A stretch of 54,161 bases of DNA, from contig NZ_BAZS01000030.1 in assembly GCF_001310895.1 (NCBI RefSeq), positions 1 through 54,161 on the forward strand, read 5' to 3'. Positions 37,979 to 48,764 of the stretch are shown here, piece by piece (the first letter of the stretch is position 1; each line of letters opens with the position of its first letter). This stretch comes from Virgibacillus halodenitrificans JCM 12304 (GTDB taxonomy: Bacteria; Bacillota; Bacilli; Bacillales; Amphibacillaceae). A program made the translations under genes and the position numbers. The notes beneath the pieces are model-generated. The model saw only the letters and a list, made by a program, of their open reading frames with translations. It was not told the DNA's origin and did not search any database.

Positions 37979-40900
37979 ATGGAACAACCAGAAATTTATA
38001 AACCGACAAATCCAGTACGGTTTGTCACAGCATCCAGTCTATTTGACGGTCATGATGCGTCAATTAATATAATGAGACGAATTTTACAGGCAAGCGGAGC
38101 AGAAGTGATCCATTTGGGTCATAACCGGTCTGTAGAAGATGTTGTTCATGCAGCCATTCAGGAGGACGCACAGGGGATTGCTATCTCTTCCTATCAGGGT
38201 GGGCATGTAGAATATTTTAAGTACATGATTGATTTGTTGAAGGAGCTTGGGGCAGAACATATTAAAGTCTATGGCGGGGGCGGTGGAGTTATTATCCCTC
38301 GTGAAATAAAGGAATTACATGAGTACGGGGTGTCACGAATTTTCTCGCCGGAAAATGGCAGAGAGCTTGGTTTACAAGGAATGATTAACCTCATGCTGGA
38401 GGAATGTGACTATGTACCGCCAATTGATATAAAAAAAGATCAGGAACAATTATTTAACGGAGAACGTCAAGCGATTGCCAGATTTATTACGTATATGGAA
38501 AACGCTGAAGTCGACGAGAAAGAAAAACAACAGGTCATTGACCAGTTGCAGAACCAAGCGAAAGACAATGTACCTGTACTGGGAATAACCGGAACGGGAG
38601 GAGCTGGAAAAAGCTCGCTTACAGATGAACTCATCCGGAGATTTATTAATGAAATTCCCGATAAAAAGATTGCTGTTATTTCCATCGACCCGACAAAAAA
38701 GAAAACAGGCGGAGCCTTACTTGGTGACCGAATCCGTATGAACGCGATTTTCACAGATCGGGTTTATATGCGCTCATTAGCAACACGTGATTCCAGCAGT
38801 GAGCTTTCTAAAGCAATTCAGGATGTCATCGATGTTGTAAGAGCTTCAGGCTTTGATTTTATTATTGTAGAAACAAGTGGAATTGGTCAGGGGAATGCTG
38901 CCATAACAGAAGTTACCGACTTATCGATGTATGTAATGACAGCAGAATTTGGTGCGCCTTCCCAGCTTGAGAAAATTGATATGATTGATTTCGCTGATTT
39001 TATTGTTATTAACAAATATGAACAAAAAGGCTCTGAGGATGCATTAAATCAAGTACGTAAGCAATATGAAAGAAGTCATATGCTATTCCACCAGGATAAA
39101 GAAAAATTCCCGGTTTTTGGGACTATTGCAAGCCAATTTAATGATGCAGGGACAAATGCGTTATTTGCTTCACTAATTGATACATTGAATGAGCGTTATG
39201 CGTGGACAGAAGAGATAAATTTTGAAAGAAATATTATTGCAGAAAAGCAAAATATGATTATTACAAATGAGCGTAGGCATTACTTACGAGAAATATCCAC
39301 ACATGTGCGAAGCTATCATAAACATACAGAGAATCAGAGTGAGGTTGCAAGAAAGATCTACCAGTTGGAAGGTGCAAAGGAAGTTTTAGAAGAGGATGAG
39401 GTCCAAACAGCCATTGAACAGTCTTTGGAGAAATATAATGAACAATTGGATGCCCGTTCGAGGAAATTACTTGACTCATGGGACGAAACGAAGGAAAGCT
39501 ATAGCAAAGATAAAATGACGTTTAAGGTCCGTGACAAGGAAATTGAAATGGACCTGACAACTGAATCACTTTCTGGGCTAAAGATTCCAAAGGTTGCCTT
39601 TCCTAAGTACCAGGATTGGGGGGAACGTCTGACTTGGCTCCTTAAGGAGAATGTACCTGGAGCATTTCCGTTTACTGCAGGAGTTTTCCCTTTTAAACGC
39701 AAGGGAGAAGATCCGACACGTCAATTTGCAGGAGAAGGAACGCCAGAAAGAACGAACCGCCGCTTTCATTACCTGTCTAAAAACGAAGAAGCAAAACGAT
39801 TATCTACTGCATTTGACTCGGTTACTTTATATGGTGAAGATCCGGCACACCGACCTGATATTTATGGGAAGGTTGGAGAAAGCGGAGTAAATATTTGTAC
39901 ACTCGAAGATATGAAAAAATTATATGCTGGCTTTGATTTAACGAATCCAATGACTTCTGTTTCTATGACAATAAATGGCCCTGCTCCAATTATTCTTGCT
40001 ATGTATTTTAATACTGCAATTGATCAGCAGGTAAATAAATTTAAAGAAGAAAATAACCGGGAGCCAAACCAACAAGAATATGAAAAATTAAGGGATGAAA
40101 CCATCGCTGTAGTAAGAGGGACCGTACAAGCAGATATATTAAAAGAGGACCAGGGACAAAACACCTGTATTTTCTCAACAGAATTCGCTCTACGTATGAT
40201 GGGTGACATTCAGCAATACTTTATTGATAAGAAAGTTCGCAACTATTACTCAGTTTCTATTTCCGGATACCATATTGCTGAGGCAGGAGCAAATCCAATT
40301 ACACAGCTTGCCTTTACGTTGGCAAATGGCTTCACTTATGTGGAGTACTATCTAAGTAGAGGAATGGACGTAAATAAATTTGCACCGAATCTGTCCTTCT
40401 TTTTCTCAAATGGTCTTGATCCTGAGTATAGCGTGATCGGTCGTGTAGCCCGTCGAATTTGGGCAATTACGATGCGTGATAAATACGGTGCGAATGAACG
40501 AAGTCAGAAGCTAAAATATCACGTCCAGACTTCCGGGCGTTCACTACACGCACAGGAAATTGACTTTAACGACATAAGAACAACATTACAAGCACTACTG
40601 GCCATTCAGGACAATACAAATTCTCTTCATACAAATGCGTATGATGAGGCAATTACAACGCCAACAGAAGAATCTGTTCGCCGTGCCATGGCAATTCAGA
40701 TGATTATAAACAAGGAGTTTGGCCTGACTAAAAACGAAAACTCGCTTCAAGGCTCATTTATTATAGAAGAGCTAACAGATTTAGTAGAAGAAGCCGTTCT
40801 GCAGGAATTTGAAAAAATGAATGATCGTGGCGGAGTACTCGGAGCAATGGAACGACAATATCAGCGAGGAAAGATTCAAGAGGAGTCATTGTATTATGAA

Positions 40901-41221
40901 GGTAAAAAACATTCCGGTGAACTACCAATTGTGGGCGTAAATACGTATTTAAACCCGAACCCACCATCGGAAGACCAAATTGACTCCATGGAGCTTGCCC
41001 GTGCTTCCAAAGAAGAAAAAGAGCATCAAATCAGTGAATTGCAGCGGTTCCAGGAAGTGAACAAAGACGAGGTTGAAGAAGCTCTTGAAAGGTTAAAACA
41101 AACTGCTGCATCAGGTGGAAACATATTTGCAGAACTCATGGAAACCGTAAAAGTAGCCAGTCTCGGCCAAATAACCAACGCCCTCTACCAAGTAGGCGGC
41201 CAATACAGAAGGAATATGTAG
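37979..41221 (+). CDS. icmF: Isobutyryl-CoA mutase, fused form (IcmF)
   Basis: 1080 residues, the size of known IcmF. Order: B12-binding domain (about 12-145) with FDGHDASIN, where the His is the lower cobalt ligand; a MeaI-type GTPase domain (P-loop GTGGAGKSS at about 204, [25 protein letters not shown]); a linker; then the TIM-barrel mutase domain (about 540-1080) with [27 protein letters not shown] and [19 protein letters not shown]. Interconverts isobutyryl-CoA and n-butyryl-CoA with adenosylcobalamin, and can act on pivalyl/isovaleryl-CoA in some members. RBS GAAGGAGGGG. Fits the neighbouring acyl-CoA genes. Confidence 0.95.
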   Translation: MEQPEIYKPTNPVRFVTASSLFDGHDASINIMRRILQASGAEVIHLGHNRSVEDVVHAAIQEDAQGIAISSYQGGHVEYFKYMIDLLKELGAEHIKVYGGGGGVIIPREIKELHEYGVSRIFSPENGRELGLQGMINLMLEECDYVPPIDIKKDQEQLFNGERQAIARFITYMENAEVDEKEKQQVIDQLQNQAKDNVPVLGITGTGGAGKSSLTDELIRRFINEIPDKKIAVISIDPTKKKTGGALLGDRIRMNAIFTDRVYMRSLATRDSSSELSKAIQDVIDVVRASGFDFIIVETSGIGQGNAAITEVTDLSMYVMTAEFGAPSQLEKIDMIDFADFIVINKYEQKGSEDALNQVRKQYERSHMLFHQDKEKFPVFGTIASQFNDAGTNALFASLIDTLNERYAWTEEINFERNIIAEKQNMIITNERRHYLREISTHVRSYHKHTENQSEVARKIYQLEGAKEVLEEDEVQTAIEQSLEKYNEQLDARSRKLLDSWDETKESYSKDKMTFKVRDKEIEMDLTTESLSGLKIPKVAFPKYQDWGERLTWLLKENVPGAFPFTAGVFPFKRKGEDPTRQFAGEGTPERTNRRFHYLSKNEEAKRLSTAFDSVTLYGEDPAHRPDIYGKVGESGVNICTLEDMKKLYAGFDLTNPMTSVSMTINGPAPIILAMYFNTAIDQQVNKFKEENNREPNQQEYEKLRDETIAVVRGTVQADILKEDQGQNTCIFSTEFALRMMGDIQQYFIDKKVRNYYSVSISGYHIAEAGANPITQLAFTLANGFTYVEYYLSRGMDVNKFAPNLSFFFSNGLDPEYSVIGRVARRIWAITMRDKYGANERSQKLKYHVQTSGRSLHAQEIDFNDIRTTLQALLAIQDNTNSLHTNAYDEAITTPTEESVRRAMAIQMIINKEFGLTKNENSLQGSFIIEELTDLVEEAVLQEFEKMNDRGGVLGAMERQYQRGKIQEESLYYEGKKHSGELPIVGVNTYLNPNPPSEDQIDSMELARASKEEKEHQISELQRFQEVNKDEVEEALERLKQTAASGGNIFAELMETVKVASLGQITNALYQVGGQYRRNM

Positions 41222-41378
41222 ACATCAAAAGCGGAAGTTCCCGTTTATAACCGTATGGCCTGGGCGGGGGTTGCTATTATAAAACTTACGAATAGAACCT
41301 CATTCTAATTCCAGTTTAGAACGAAGCGCAAACGGAAATAGGAAAAGTAGAATGCTTTAATAAAGGAGAGGTTCTATT

Positions 41379-41618
41379 ATGTCTAACTTAAGTGTGCAAA
41401 CGTTAAAGCAAGGACAAAATTATACAGCAAGAGAATTAGATAATTTTGTGAGTACGAAAGATGTTGTAGTACTATCCAATAACGAAAATCAGCTTTTTAC
41501 AGATCCGGAAAGAGAATATAAAGTCGTTCATGAGTTTGAAGGATTCTTTGAACACTCCATGGAAGATGCAGAAAAGCACTTTCGAAATAAGAAAGCATAC
41601 GTCGTGGAAAAAGTATAG
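41379..41618 (+). CDS. Small uncharacterised protein
   Basis: 79 residues, MSNLSVQTLKQGQNYTARELDNFV..., acidic, alpha/beta, one domain, no signal or membrane segment. Family not recognised. Strong RBS (AAAGGAGAGG) and a good downstream terminator argue that it is real. Upstream, GTTTAG (41314) and GGAAAT (41334) are 14 bp apart and resemble a SigB general-stress promoter with one mismatch in the -10, so it may be stress-induced; this is tentative. Confidence 0.65.
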   Translation: MSNLSVQTLKQGQNYTARELDNFVSTKDVVVLSNNENQLFTDPEREYKVVHEFEGFFEHSMEDAEKHFRNKKAYVVEKV

Positions 41619-41670
41619 ACAGCTAACAATACTTTCATTGTAAAGTTGCAGTGTCACTTCATTTTAAGTA

Positions 41671-41709
41671 AAAAAAGTTGCACTCCAAAACAGGGGTAGC
41701 AACTTTTTT
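41671..41709 (+). terminator. Terminator of the 79-residue gene
   Basis: AAAAAAGTTGC...GCAACTTTTTT stem-loop. Confidence 0.8.
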
Positions 41710-41765
41710 GTTTTACTGCCGATAAAAATGATCTGCAGCGGATAACTTTGTTCTACTGCTGATAA
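41706..41765 (-). repeat. 20-bp-period tandem repeat, three units, inverted
   Basis: GATAA marks recur at 41721, 41741 and 41761, exactly 20 bp apart. Read on the minus strand, units such as TTATCAGCAGTAGAACAAAG align with the 20-bp units at 15702 and 53981. More diverged than those. Confidence 0.65.
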
Positions 41766-41809
41766 AATGTTTCAACTGCTTTCCCTCCCACACGATATCT
41801 AAATTTCTC

Positions 41810-41880
41810 TAGTTCGCCGCATTCCTGGTACTATGAATAAACGATATAACCTTTGTATCCTATCATTTGCAATAGCACCA
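41810..41880 (+). repeat. Solo 70-bp tail module
   Basis: TAGTTCGCCGC...ACTATGAATAAACGATATA...TTTGTA...CATTTGCAATAG aligns with the tails at 549, 26190 and 29238, but no composite repeat precedes it. It follows the 20-bp repeats by 45 bp, an association also seen at 53905. The rest of 41619-42068 holds the terminator and the rpoE promoter. Confidence 0.6.
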
Positions 41881-41965
41881 CAATTTTCAGGGAAGAAAAG
41901 TGTACATTTTTTTGCTTAAACTATAGCATAAACGTGGTAGATTTGTTTATAATGAATGGTATGGT

Positions 41966-41994
41966 TTATCACAAACGGAAAATTATAGTATAAT
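41966..41994 (+). promoter_or_regulatory. Candidate SigA promoter of rpoE
   Basis: TTATCA (41966-41971), 17-bp spacer, TATAAT (41989-41994), 75 bp upstream of the GTG start. Confidence 0.5.
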
Positions 41995-42068
41995 TCTTCT
42001 AGAATGAGTAAAAAAATTACAAATGAGGCTAGATGCCCTCAATATATAAGTAAAGGGAGTGCGTTGCC

Positions 42069-42581
42069 GTGAGCTTATCGAATTACAGCCACGAAGATCT
42101 TAAAACAATGTCCATGATTGAATTAGCAAATTTAATCTTATTGGATGAAAAAAAGGCGCTTGATTTTAGAGATGTATTCGAAAAAATTGCAGAAATAAAA
42201 GAATTTACTGAGCAGGATAAAGAAAATAATATTGCCCAATTTTATACAGATTTAAATGTGGATGGCCGTTTTATTACCATTGGTTCTAATCTATGGGGAT
42301 TAAAACGTTGGTATCCAGTTGAGCAAGCTGACGAAGAAGTAACTGCAGCACCTAAAAAGAAAAAGAAGGCAAAGAAAAAGAAAAAAGCAGATGAAGATGC
42401 TGATATTACAGAAAAAGAACTGGATATTGTCGACGAGGATATTGAAGAGCTTGCAGATGACTTCAATGATGACGAAGATGATGAGTTTGATGAAGACTTA
42501 GAAGAAGAGTTTGATGAGGAACTTGATGATTTTGAAGACGACGAAGATGAAGATGACGAAGACGAAGAAGAAAAGAAATAG
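42069..42581 (+). CDS. rpoE: RNA polymerase delta subunit
   Basis: 170 residues, GTG start with AAAGGGAGTG 7 bp upstream. The folded HARE-HTH N-terminal domain (about 1-90, SLSNYSHEDLKTMSMIELANLIL) is followed by a lysine-rich stretch (95-106) and a disordered Asp/Glu tail (107-168) ending EEEKK. Delta binds core polymerase and helps displace it from nucleic acid and recycle it. The acidic tail makes serine-rich shadow frames on the other strand. Directly upstream of pyrG, as in all Bacillus. Confidence 0.96.
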   Translation: MSLSNYSHEDLKTMSMIELANLILLDEKKALDFRDVFEKIAEIKEFTEQDKENNIAQFYTDLNVDGRFITIGSNLWGLKRWYPVEQADEEVTAAPKKKKKAKKKKKADEDADITEKELDIVDEDIEELADDFNDDEDDEFDEDLEEEFDEELDDFEDDEDEDDEDEEEKK

Positions 42582-42608
42582 CTGGGTACGATTAACAAAA
42601 AAGTTAGC

Positions 42609-42710
42609 TTGACTTTTCTTTAAGCTGAAAGTACAATTCTTATTGGGCTCTTTAAATTTACTTATCAAGGCGTTTCCCCATTCTATATATGGGGAGGCGC
42701 TTTTATTATT
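42609..42710 (+). promoter_or_regulatory. pyrG promoter and CTP-sensing reiterative-transcription attenuator
   Basis: TTGACT (42609-42614), 17-bp spacer, TACAAT (42632-42637), then the start region GGGCTC at 42645. A terminator hairpin follows: arms GGCGTTTCCCCAT (42669-42681) and ATGGGGAGGCGCT (42689-42701), then TTTTATTATTTT. This is the layout of the B. subtilis pyrG leader. There, low CTP makes polymerase stutter at GGGC and add extra G residues, and the poly-G end pairs with the pyrimidine-rich arm (here TTTCCCC, 42673-42679) to block termination. Confidence 0.88.
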
Positions 42711-42737
42711 TTCTGCCAATTTTGGTGCAGACTATGA

Positions 42738-44399
<1,662 letters not shown>

Positions 44400-44422
44400 A
44401 TTTAGATGTAAGTAACGGAATG

Positions 44423-44457
44423 ACTCACATTTAGCAATTGCTAAATGTGAGTTTTTA
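44423..44457 (+). terminator. Terminator of pyrG
   Basis: A 30-bp perfect palindrome (44423-44452; left half ACTCACATTTAGCAA) followed by TTTTATTT. Confidence 0.92.
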
Positions 44458-44471
44458 TTTAACTTGAATTT

Positions 44472-44500
44472 AAAGGATTTAGGGGTTTAATAGCGAATTT
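44472..44500 (+). promoter_or_regulatory. SigH promoter of spo0F
   Basis: AAAGGATTT (44472-44480), 11-bp spacer, AGCGAATTT (44492-44500). Both boxes fit the SigH consensus RNAGGAWWW / RNNGAATWW completely. B. subtilis spo0F also has a SigH promoter. Confidence 0.78.
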
Positions 44501-44554
44501 AATACAGTAAGGGAAATACGTTGGGGGAATCTTTTGGAAGGAAGGGGAATGAGT

Positions 44555-44917
44555 ATGGCAAGAAGAATCCTAATAGTGGATGATCAGCCTGGGATTCGCA
44601 TGTTATTAACGGACGTGCTCACAGATCAAGGGTATGAGGTAATCACAGCCCAAACAGGAACAGAAGCATTGGAGAAAATAAGAATGGAGAACTTAAACCT
44701 CATAATACTTGATTATCAGCTACCATTATTAAGTGGGAAAGAGGTTTTACATAAACTGGAAGAAGAACAATATGAAATCCCGGCAATATTAATGAGTGGA
44801 TTGGTGGAGAATATTAAAAGAAAAGAAATCAAATATCAATATTTGAAAGAGGTACTTGGAAAACCGTTCAGTATTCATAAAGTCATTGAACTGGTTGCAC
44901 ATATCGTGTCAGATTAG
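44555..44917 (+). CDS. spo0F: Response regulator in the Spo0F position (divergent)
   Basis: 120-residue single-domain receiver with no output domain. Acid pocket D9/D10, phospho-acceptor D53 (IILDYQLP), S81 in place of the usual Thr, and K103 (GKPF) align one-off with Spo0F D10/D11, D54, T82, K104. The alpha1 contact surface is kept (DDQPGIRMLL). The beta4-alpha4 region differs: Spo0F TAYGE is SGLVE, and K56 is Q55. Start at 44555 has AAGGGG 7 bp upstream. Synteny (pyrG-spo0F-fbaA) and the SigH promoter support Spo0F identity; partner kinases and Spo0B may have co-evolved. Confidence 0.78.
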   Translation: MARRILIVDDQPGIRMLLTDVLTDQGYEVITAQTGTEALEKIRMENLNLIILDYQLPLLSGKEVLHKLEEEQYEIPAILMSGLVENIKRKEIKYQYLKEVLGKPFSIHKVIELVAHIVSD

Positions 44918-45023
44918 TTTTTCTGTAATGTTGCGCGAACAAGCTGTTGTTGGTATTCTAATATTGTAAAAGATGATATAATTTTCACAGACTGTAACTT
45001 CATCAGAGGAGGAAATAAACAAG

Positions 45024-45881
45024 ATGCCATTAGTATCAATGAAAGAAATGCTTGAAAAAGGAAGAAAGCAAGGCTACGCGGTAGGTCAGTTTAATTTGAA
45101 TAATTTGGAATATGCACAAGCGATTCTCCAAGCTGCAGAAGAAGAGAAATCTCCTGTCATTCTTGGTGTGTCGGAGGGTGCCGCAAGATATATTGGCGGT
45201 TTTAATGTTGTTGTCTCTATGGTTAAATCCTTAATGGAAGCTTATGGCACGACTGTTCCTGTAGCAATTCATTTAGATCATGGTTCCAGTTTTGAAAAAT
45301 GTGCAGAAGCAATTCACGCAGGCTTTACATCTGTTATGATTGATGCTTCACATGATCCACTGGAAGAAAATATTGAAACAACATCTAAAGTAGTAGAGCT
45401 TGCACATATTCATGGTGTTTCTGTAGAAGCAGAACTGGGTACAGTTGGTGGGCAGGAAGATGATGTTATAGCTGATGGCGTTATTTATGCAGATCCTAAG
45501 GAGTGCTTGGAATTGGTTGAGAAGACGGGAATTGATTGTCTTGCTCCTGCACTTGGTTCTGTACATGGCCCTTACAAAGGAGAGCCTAATCTAGGCTTTG
45601 CTGAAATGGAGGAAATCTCCAAAACAATCGAATTACCTCTTGTTTTACATGGTGGTACAGGGATTCCTACAAAAGATATTCAACGTGCTATTTCATACGG
45701 TACTTCTAAAATAAATGTGAATACAGAAAACCAGATTGCGCAAGCTGAGGCAGTCCGTCAAGTCTTAAATGATAAGCCGGATTTGTATGATCCACGTAAA
45801 TATCTGGGCCCTGGTACAGAAGCCATCAAGGAAACTGTAAAAGGGAAAATGCGTGAATTTGGATCATCTCAACAGGCATAA
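45024..45881 (+). CDS. fbaA: Class II fructose-bisphosphate aldolase
   Basis: 285 residues. Zinc-dependent aldolase of glycolysis and gluconeogenesis. Metal and active-site motifs are [43 protein letters not shown] and [10 protein letters not shown], with KINVNTE for phosphate binding. RBS AGAGGAGG. Between spo0F and tal, as in Bacillus. Confidence 0.96.
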   Translation: MPLVSMKEMLEKGRKQGYAVGQFNLNNLEYAQAILQAAEEEKSPVILGVSEGAARYIGGFNVVVSMVKSLMEAYGTTVPVAIHLDHGSSFEKCAEAIHAGFTSVMIDASHDPLEENIETTSKVVELAHIHGVSVEAELGTVGGQEDDVIADGVIYADPKECLELVEKTGIDCLAPALGSVHGPYKGEPNLGFAEMEEISKTIELPLVLHGGTGIPTKDIQRAISYGTSKINVNTENQIAQAEAVRQVLNDKPDLYDPRKYLGPGTEAIKETVKGKMREFGSSQQA

Positions 45882-45886
45882 TTATC

Positions 45887-45922
45887 AGGCGCTTTGAGCT
45901 GTATATGAGCACAAGCGCCTTT
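45887..45922 (+). terminator. Terminator of fbaA
   Basis: AGGCGCTT...AGCGCCT hairpin with an inner GAGCT/AGC stem, followed by TTATT. Confidence 0.75.
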
Positions 45923-45993
45923 ATTCATATTTTTATTAGTTTTTTAAAATATACTTATAAAATAAGTAGTCTAAGAGGAGGTTATCAATTAAA

Positions 45994-46635
45994 ATGAAAT
46001 TTTTTATTGATACTGCAAATATTGAGGAAATCCGTACAGCAAACGAACTTGGAGTCTTATCAGGGGTTACAACTAATCCGAGTCTGGTATCTAAAGAGGG
46101 TGTATCTTTCCATGATCGTCTTTCTGAGATTACAGAGGAAGTATCCGGATCTGTCAGTGCTGAAGTTATTTCTGAGGACGCAGAGGGAATGATTAAGGAG
46201 GGGAAAGAATTAGCGGCAATTGCCCCTAATATCACGGTAAAAGTTCCTATGACATTGGAAGGCTTGAAGGCTGTCAAGGCGTTTAGTGATTTAAATATCA
46301 AAACGAATGTTACATTGATTTTTAATGCTAATCAGGCTTTATTAGCAGCTCGTGCTGGGGCAACTTATGTTTCACCGTTCCTTGGTCGTTTGGATGATAT
46401 TGGTCATGACGGAATGAATCTTGTAGCAACAATCGCAGAAATCTTTGACAGACATGCAATTGATACTGAAATAATTGCTGCTTCCATTAGACATCCACTG
46501 CACGTTATTGATGCTGCTCTAAACGGTGCGCATATAGCTACTATCCCATTCAAGGTTTTAGAACAACTGGTGAAACATCCATTAACAGACCAGGGAATAG
46601 AAAAGTTTCTTTCGGATTGGAATAACCAAAAATAA
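45994..46635 (+). CDS. tal: Transaldolase (short TalC/MipB type)
   Basis: 213 residues, equals B. subtilis Ywj[37 protein letters not shown] is the family start; [33 protein letters not shown] and [24 protein letters not shown] complete the barrel. The Schiff-base lysine is in KTNVTLIFN. Can be a transaldolase or fructose-6-phosphate aldolase; the pentose phosphate role is by homology. RBS AAGAGGAGG. Confidence 0.93.
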   Translation: MKFFIDTANIEEIRTANELGVLSGVTTNPSLVSKEGVSFHDRLSEITEEVSGSVSAEVISEDAEGMIKEGKELAAIAPNITVKVPMTLEGLKAVKAFSDLNIKTNVTLIFNANQALLAARAGATYVSPFLGRLDDIGHDGMNLVATIAEIFDRHAIDTEIIAASIRHPLHVIDAALNGAHIATIPFKVLEQLVKHPLTDQGIEKFLSDWNNQK

Positions 46636-46778
46636 GCGGATAAATTTGGAAATATTGCACAAGCTACCGATAAAAGACGGAATAGGTCCAAGAGGCACAA
46701 ATTATTATACTCTGGAAAATTACTATTCACGTATAGGTAGCTTCCTTGTCCTGTGCGTCAAAAAGTGGGGTTTTTAAT

Positions 46779-48065
46779 ATGCAAAAAATGTTAATTGAAG
46801 GTGGCCATCTTTTAAATGGCCAGGTAAGAATCAGTGGTGCGAAAAACAGTGCGGTAGCTTTACTTCCGGCAGCTATTTTAGCTGATTCAGAAGTAACAAT
46901 TGAAGGGCTCCCGGAAATTTCCGATGTGTACACACTTGGAGATTTGCTGGAGGAAATCGGTGGTACAGTAAATTGGGACGGACAAACTGTCCATATCGAC
47001 CCAGAGAAAATGGTTGCAATGCCATTACCTAATGGTAAAGTAAAGAAGCTTCGTGCGTCATATTATTTTATGGGAGCAATGCTCGGGAAATTTAACAAAG
47101 CAGTAATCGGCTTGCCGGGAGGTTGCTTCTTAGGGCCACGTCCTATCGACCAGCACATCAAAGGCTTTGAAGCGCTTGGTGCTGAAGTGACGAATGAGCA
47201 GGGAGCCATTTATTTAAGAGCGAAAGAGCTTCGGGGTGCCCGAATATATTTAGATGTAGTAAGCGTCGGAGCAACAATTAATATTATGCTTGCTGCAGTA
47301 AGGGCAAAAGGTAAAACAATTATTGAGAATGCTGCAAAAGAACCTGAGATTATCGATGTTGCTACTTTATTAACAAATATGGGAGCGAAAATTAAGGGTG
47401 TAGGTACAGATGTGATTCGAATCGAAGGTGTACCTTCTTTACATGGCTGCAGACATACGATTATTCCCGACAGGATTGAAGCAGGTACATATGCCATTGC
47501 AGCCGCTGCACAAGGAAAAGAAGTAATTATAGACAATGTTATCTCCCAGCATTTAGAATCATTGCTCGCCAAGTTAAGGGAAATGGGTGTAACTGTTGAA
47601 GAAAATGAGGAACAGTTGTTAATTGCACCAAGGAACCCACTGAAGAGTGTTGATATTAAGACATTGGTTTATCCTGGTTTTCCAACAGATTTACAGCAAC
47701 CTTTCACTTCATTATTAACAAAAGCAGTGAATACCGGAGTGGTTACAGATACGATCTACTCTGCAAGGTTAAAGCATATTGACGAACTAAGGCGAATGAA
47801 TGCAGCTATTAAAGTTGAAGGTGGTTCAGCAATAGTTTCTGGACCTGTGCAGCTTGAGGGAGCACGTGTGAAAGCAAGTGACCTGAGAGCAGGAGCGTCA
47901 TTAATTGTAGCTGGCTTAATGGCAAATGGGATTACTGAAATAACTGGGCTTGAGCATATAGACCGTGGATATGAAAAAATAACAGAGAAATTAAATAACC
48001 TCGGAGCTAATATATGGCGAGAAGAAATGACCGAACAAGAAATAACACAATTCCAAAACATGTAA
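46779..48065 (+). CDS. murAB: UDP-N-acetylglucosamine 1-carboxyvinyltransferase, second copy (MurAB/MurZ)
   Basis: 428 residues, first committed step of peptidoglycan synthesis, fosfomycin target. [18 protein letters not shown] starts the fold and [19 protein letters not shown] holds the fosfomycin-sensitive cysteine. [15 protein letters not shown] and [10 protein letters not shown] lie in the second domain. Start at 46779 ([16 protein letters not shown]) preceded by a weak AAGTGGGG. Next to tal this is the murAB/murZ paralogue; in B. subtilis glpX and rho follow. Confidence 0.93.
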   Translation: MQKMLIEGGHLLNGQVRISGAKNSAVALLPAAILADSEVTIEGLPEISDVYTLGDLLEEIGGTVNWDGQTVHIDPEKMVAMPLPNGKVKKLRASYYFMGAMLGKFNKAVIGLPGGCFLGPRPIDQHIKGFEALGAEVTNEQGAIYLRAKELRGARIYLDVVSVGATINIMLAAVRAKGKTIIENAAKEPEIIDVATLLTNMGAKIKGVGTDVIRIEGVPSLHGCRHTIIPDRIEAGTYAIAAAAQGKEVIIDNVISQHLESLLAKLREMGVTVEENEEQLLIAPRNPLKSVDIKTLVYPGFPTDLQQPFTSLLTKAVNTGVVTDTIYSARLKHIDELRRMNAAIKVEGGSAIVSGPVQLEGARVKASDLRAGASLIVAGLMANGITEITGLEHIDRGYEKITEKLNNLGANIWREEMTEQEITQFQNM

Positions 48066-48173
48066 AAACAAAAGCGCAAGCACCCGTTTCACTCTTCTAA
48101 CTCCATTTAAATGGTCGCAAGTACATGCTTGTTAAAAAAGTATTGTATAAAGAAGTTAACGGCACACTCATAT

Positions 48174-48199
48174 TAAAGGGGGGGACTCGACCCCCTTTA
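48174..48199 (+). terminator. Hairpin downstream of murAB
   Basis: TAAAGGGGG...CCCCCTTTA stem. No clear T run, so it may be a structural relic or weak terminator. Confidence 0.45.
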
Positions 48200-48245
48200 T
48201 ATGATTTCGGAATGGGATATTAGCAAAGAAGGAGAGTAAATAGGT

Positions 48246-48413
48246 ACTTTTTGTGGTGATGATAATGTAATTTTTGCCAATGGGGAATTATTAAAAGGTG
48301 TACAATTTAAAGCTATAAGGCCAATTCCGAACTGTAATTATACGTGCTAAGAGTTCGTTTTATTGATGGAGAGCATCGTCTACAGAAAAAAACCAGACCT
48401 GGTAATAAGGCCA
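48246..48413 (+). pseudogene. glpX: Remnant of glpX (class II fructose-1,6-bisphosphatase), C terminus only
   Basis: Frames in sequence read FCGDDNVIFA-NGELLKGVQFK, then TVIIRAKS, then VRFIDGEHRLQKK, then PDLVIRP-stop. These are the consecutive C-terminal motifs of GlpX, broken by a stop, at least two frame changes (one in the A7 run at 48386-48392) and a small internal deletion after IFA. The N-terminal 80 percent is gone. It lies exactly where glpX sits in B. subtilis (murAB-glpX-rho). The remaining 48066-48764 holds only hairpins. Confidence 0.82.
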
Positions 48414-48475
48414 TAGACCGTATGAACGGAAAGAAAATGGTTAATACTACCTTCAAACCTACTTTTTAAAACTGC

Positions 48476-48516
48476 AATAGAAAGGGAAGCGAAAGCCGTT
48501 TGCTTCCCTTTCTATT
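48476..48516 (+). terminator. Strong hairpin upstream of rho
   Basis: Perfect 15-bp arms AATAGAAAGGGAAGC / GCTTCCCTTTCTATT around an 11-nt loop. Probably the old glpX terminator, still isolating rho. Confidence 0.75.
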
Positions 48517-48764
48517 AAAATATAAAAAACCTAAAATTTAGTATTGAATAATATGAACCAAAGGAGTAATATGGTATAAGGTTTTGGAAAGCAGTTAAAA
48601 GAACTCCTAATCTAGCTTCTGATTTTTCCTTCATTTCTACGAAGACTTACCTTTAATAAAGAAGTGAAACTCTCATCTAAATAGGTTTAAAACATAGACC
48701 AATGATGTGTTGAATATATTTTACGAATATTACTAACATAAAAAACAATAGGCGTGGTGATTCT

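Noticed and set aside
42242-42598. Serine-rich protein on the minus strand
   Set aside because: It is the antisense shadow of the Asp/Glu-rich tail of rpoE; it has no RBS and no family.
48415-48470. Short leader peptide upstream of rho (MNGKKMVNTTFKPTF)
   Set aside because: An ATG frame exists after the glpX remnant, but there is no RBS and it is separated from rho by a strong hairpin.
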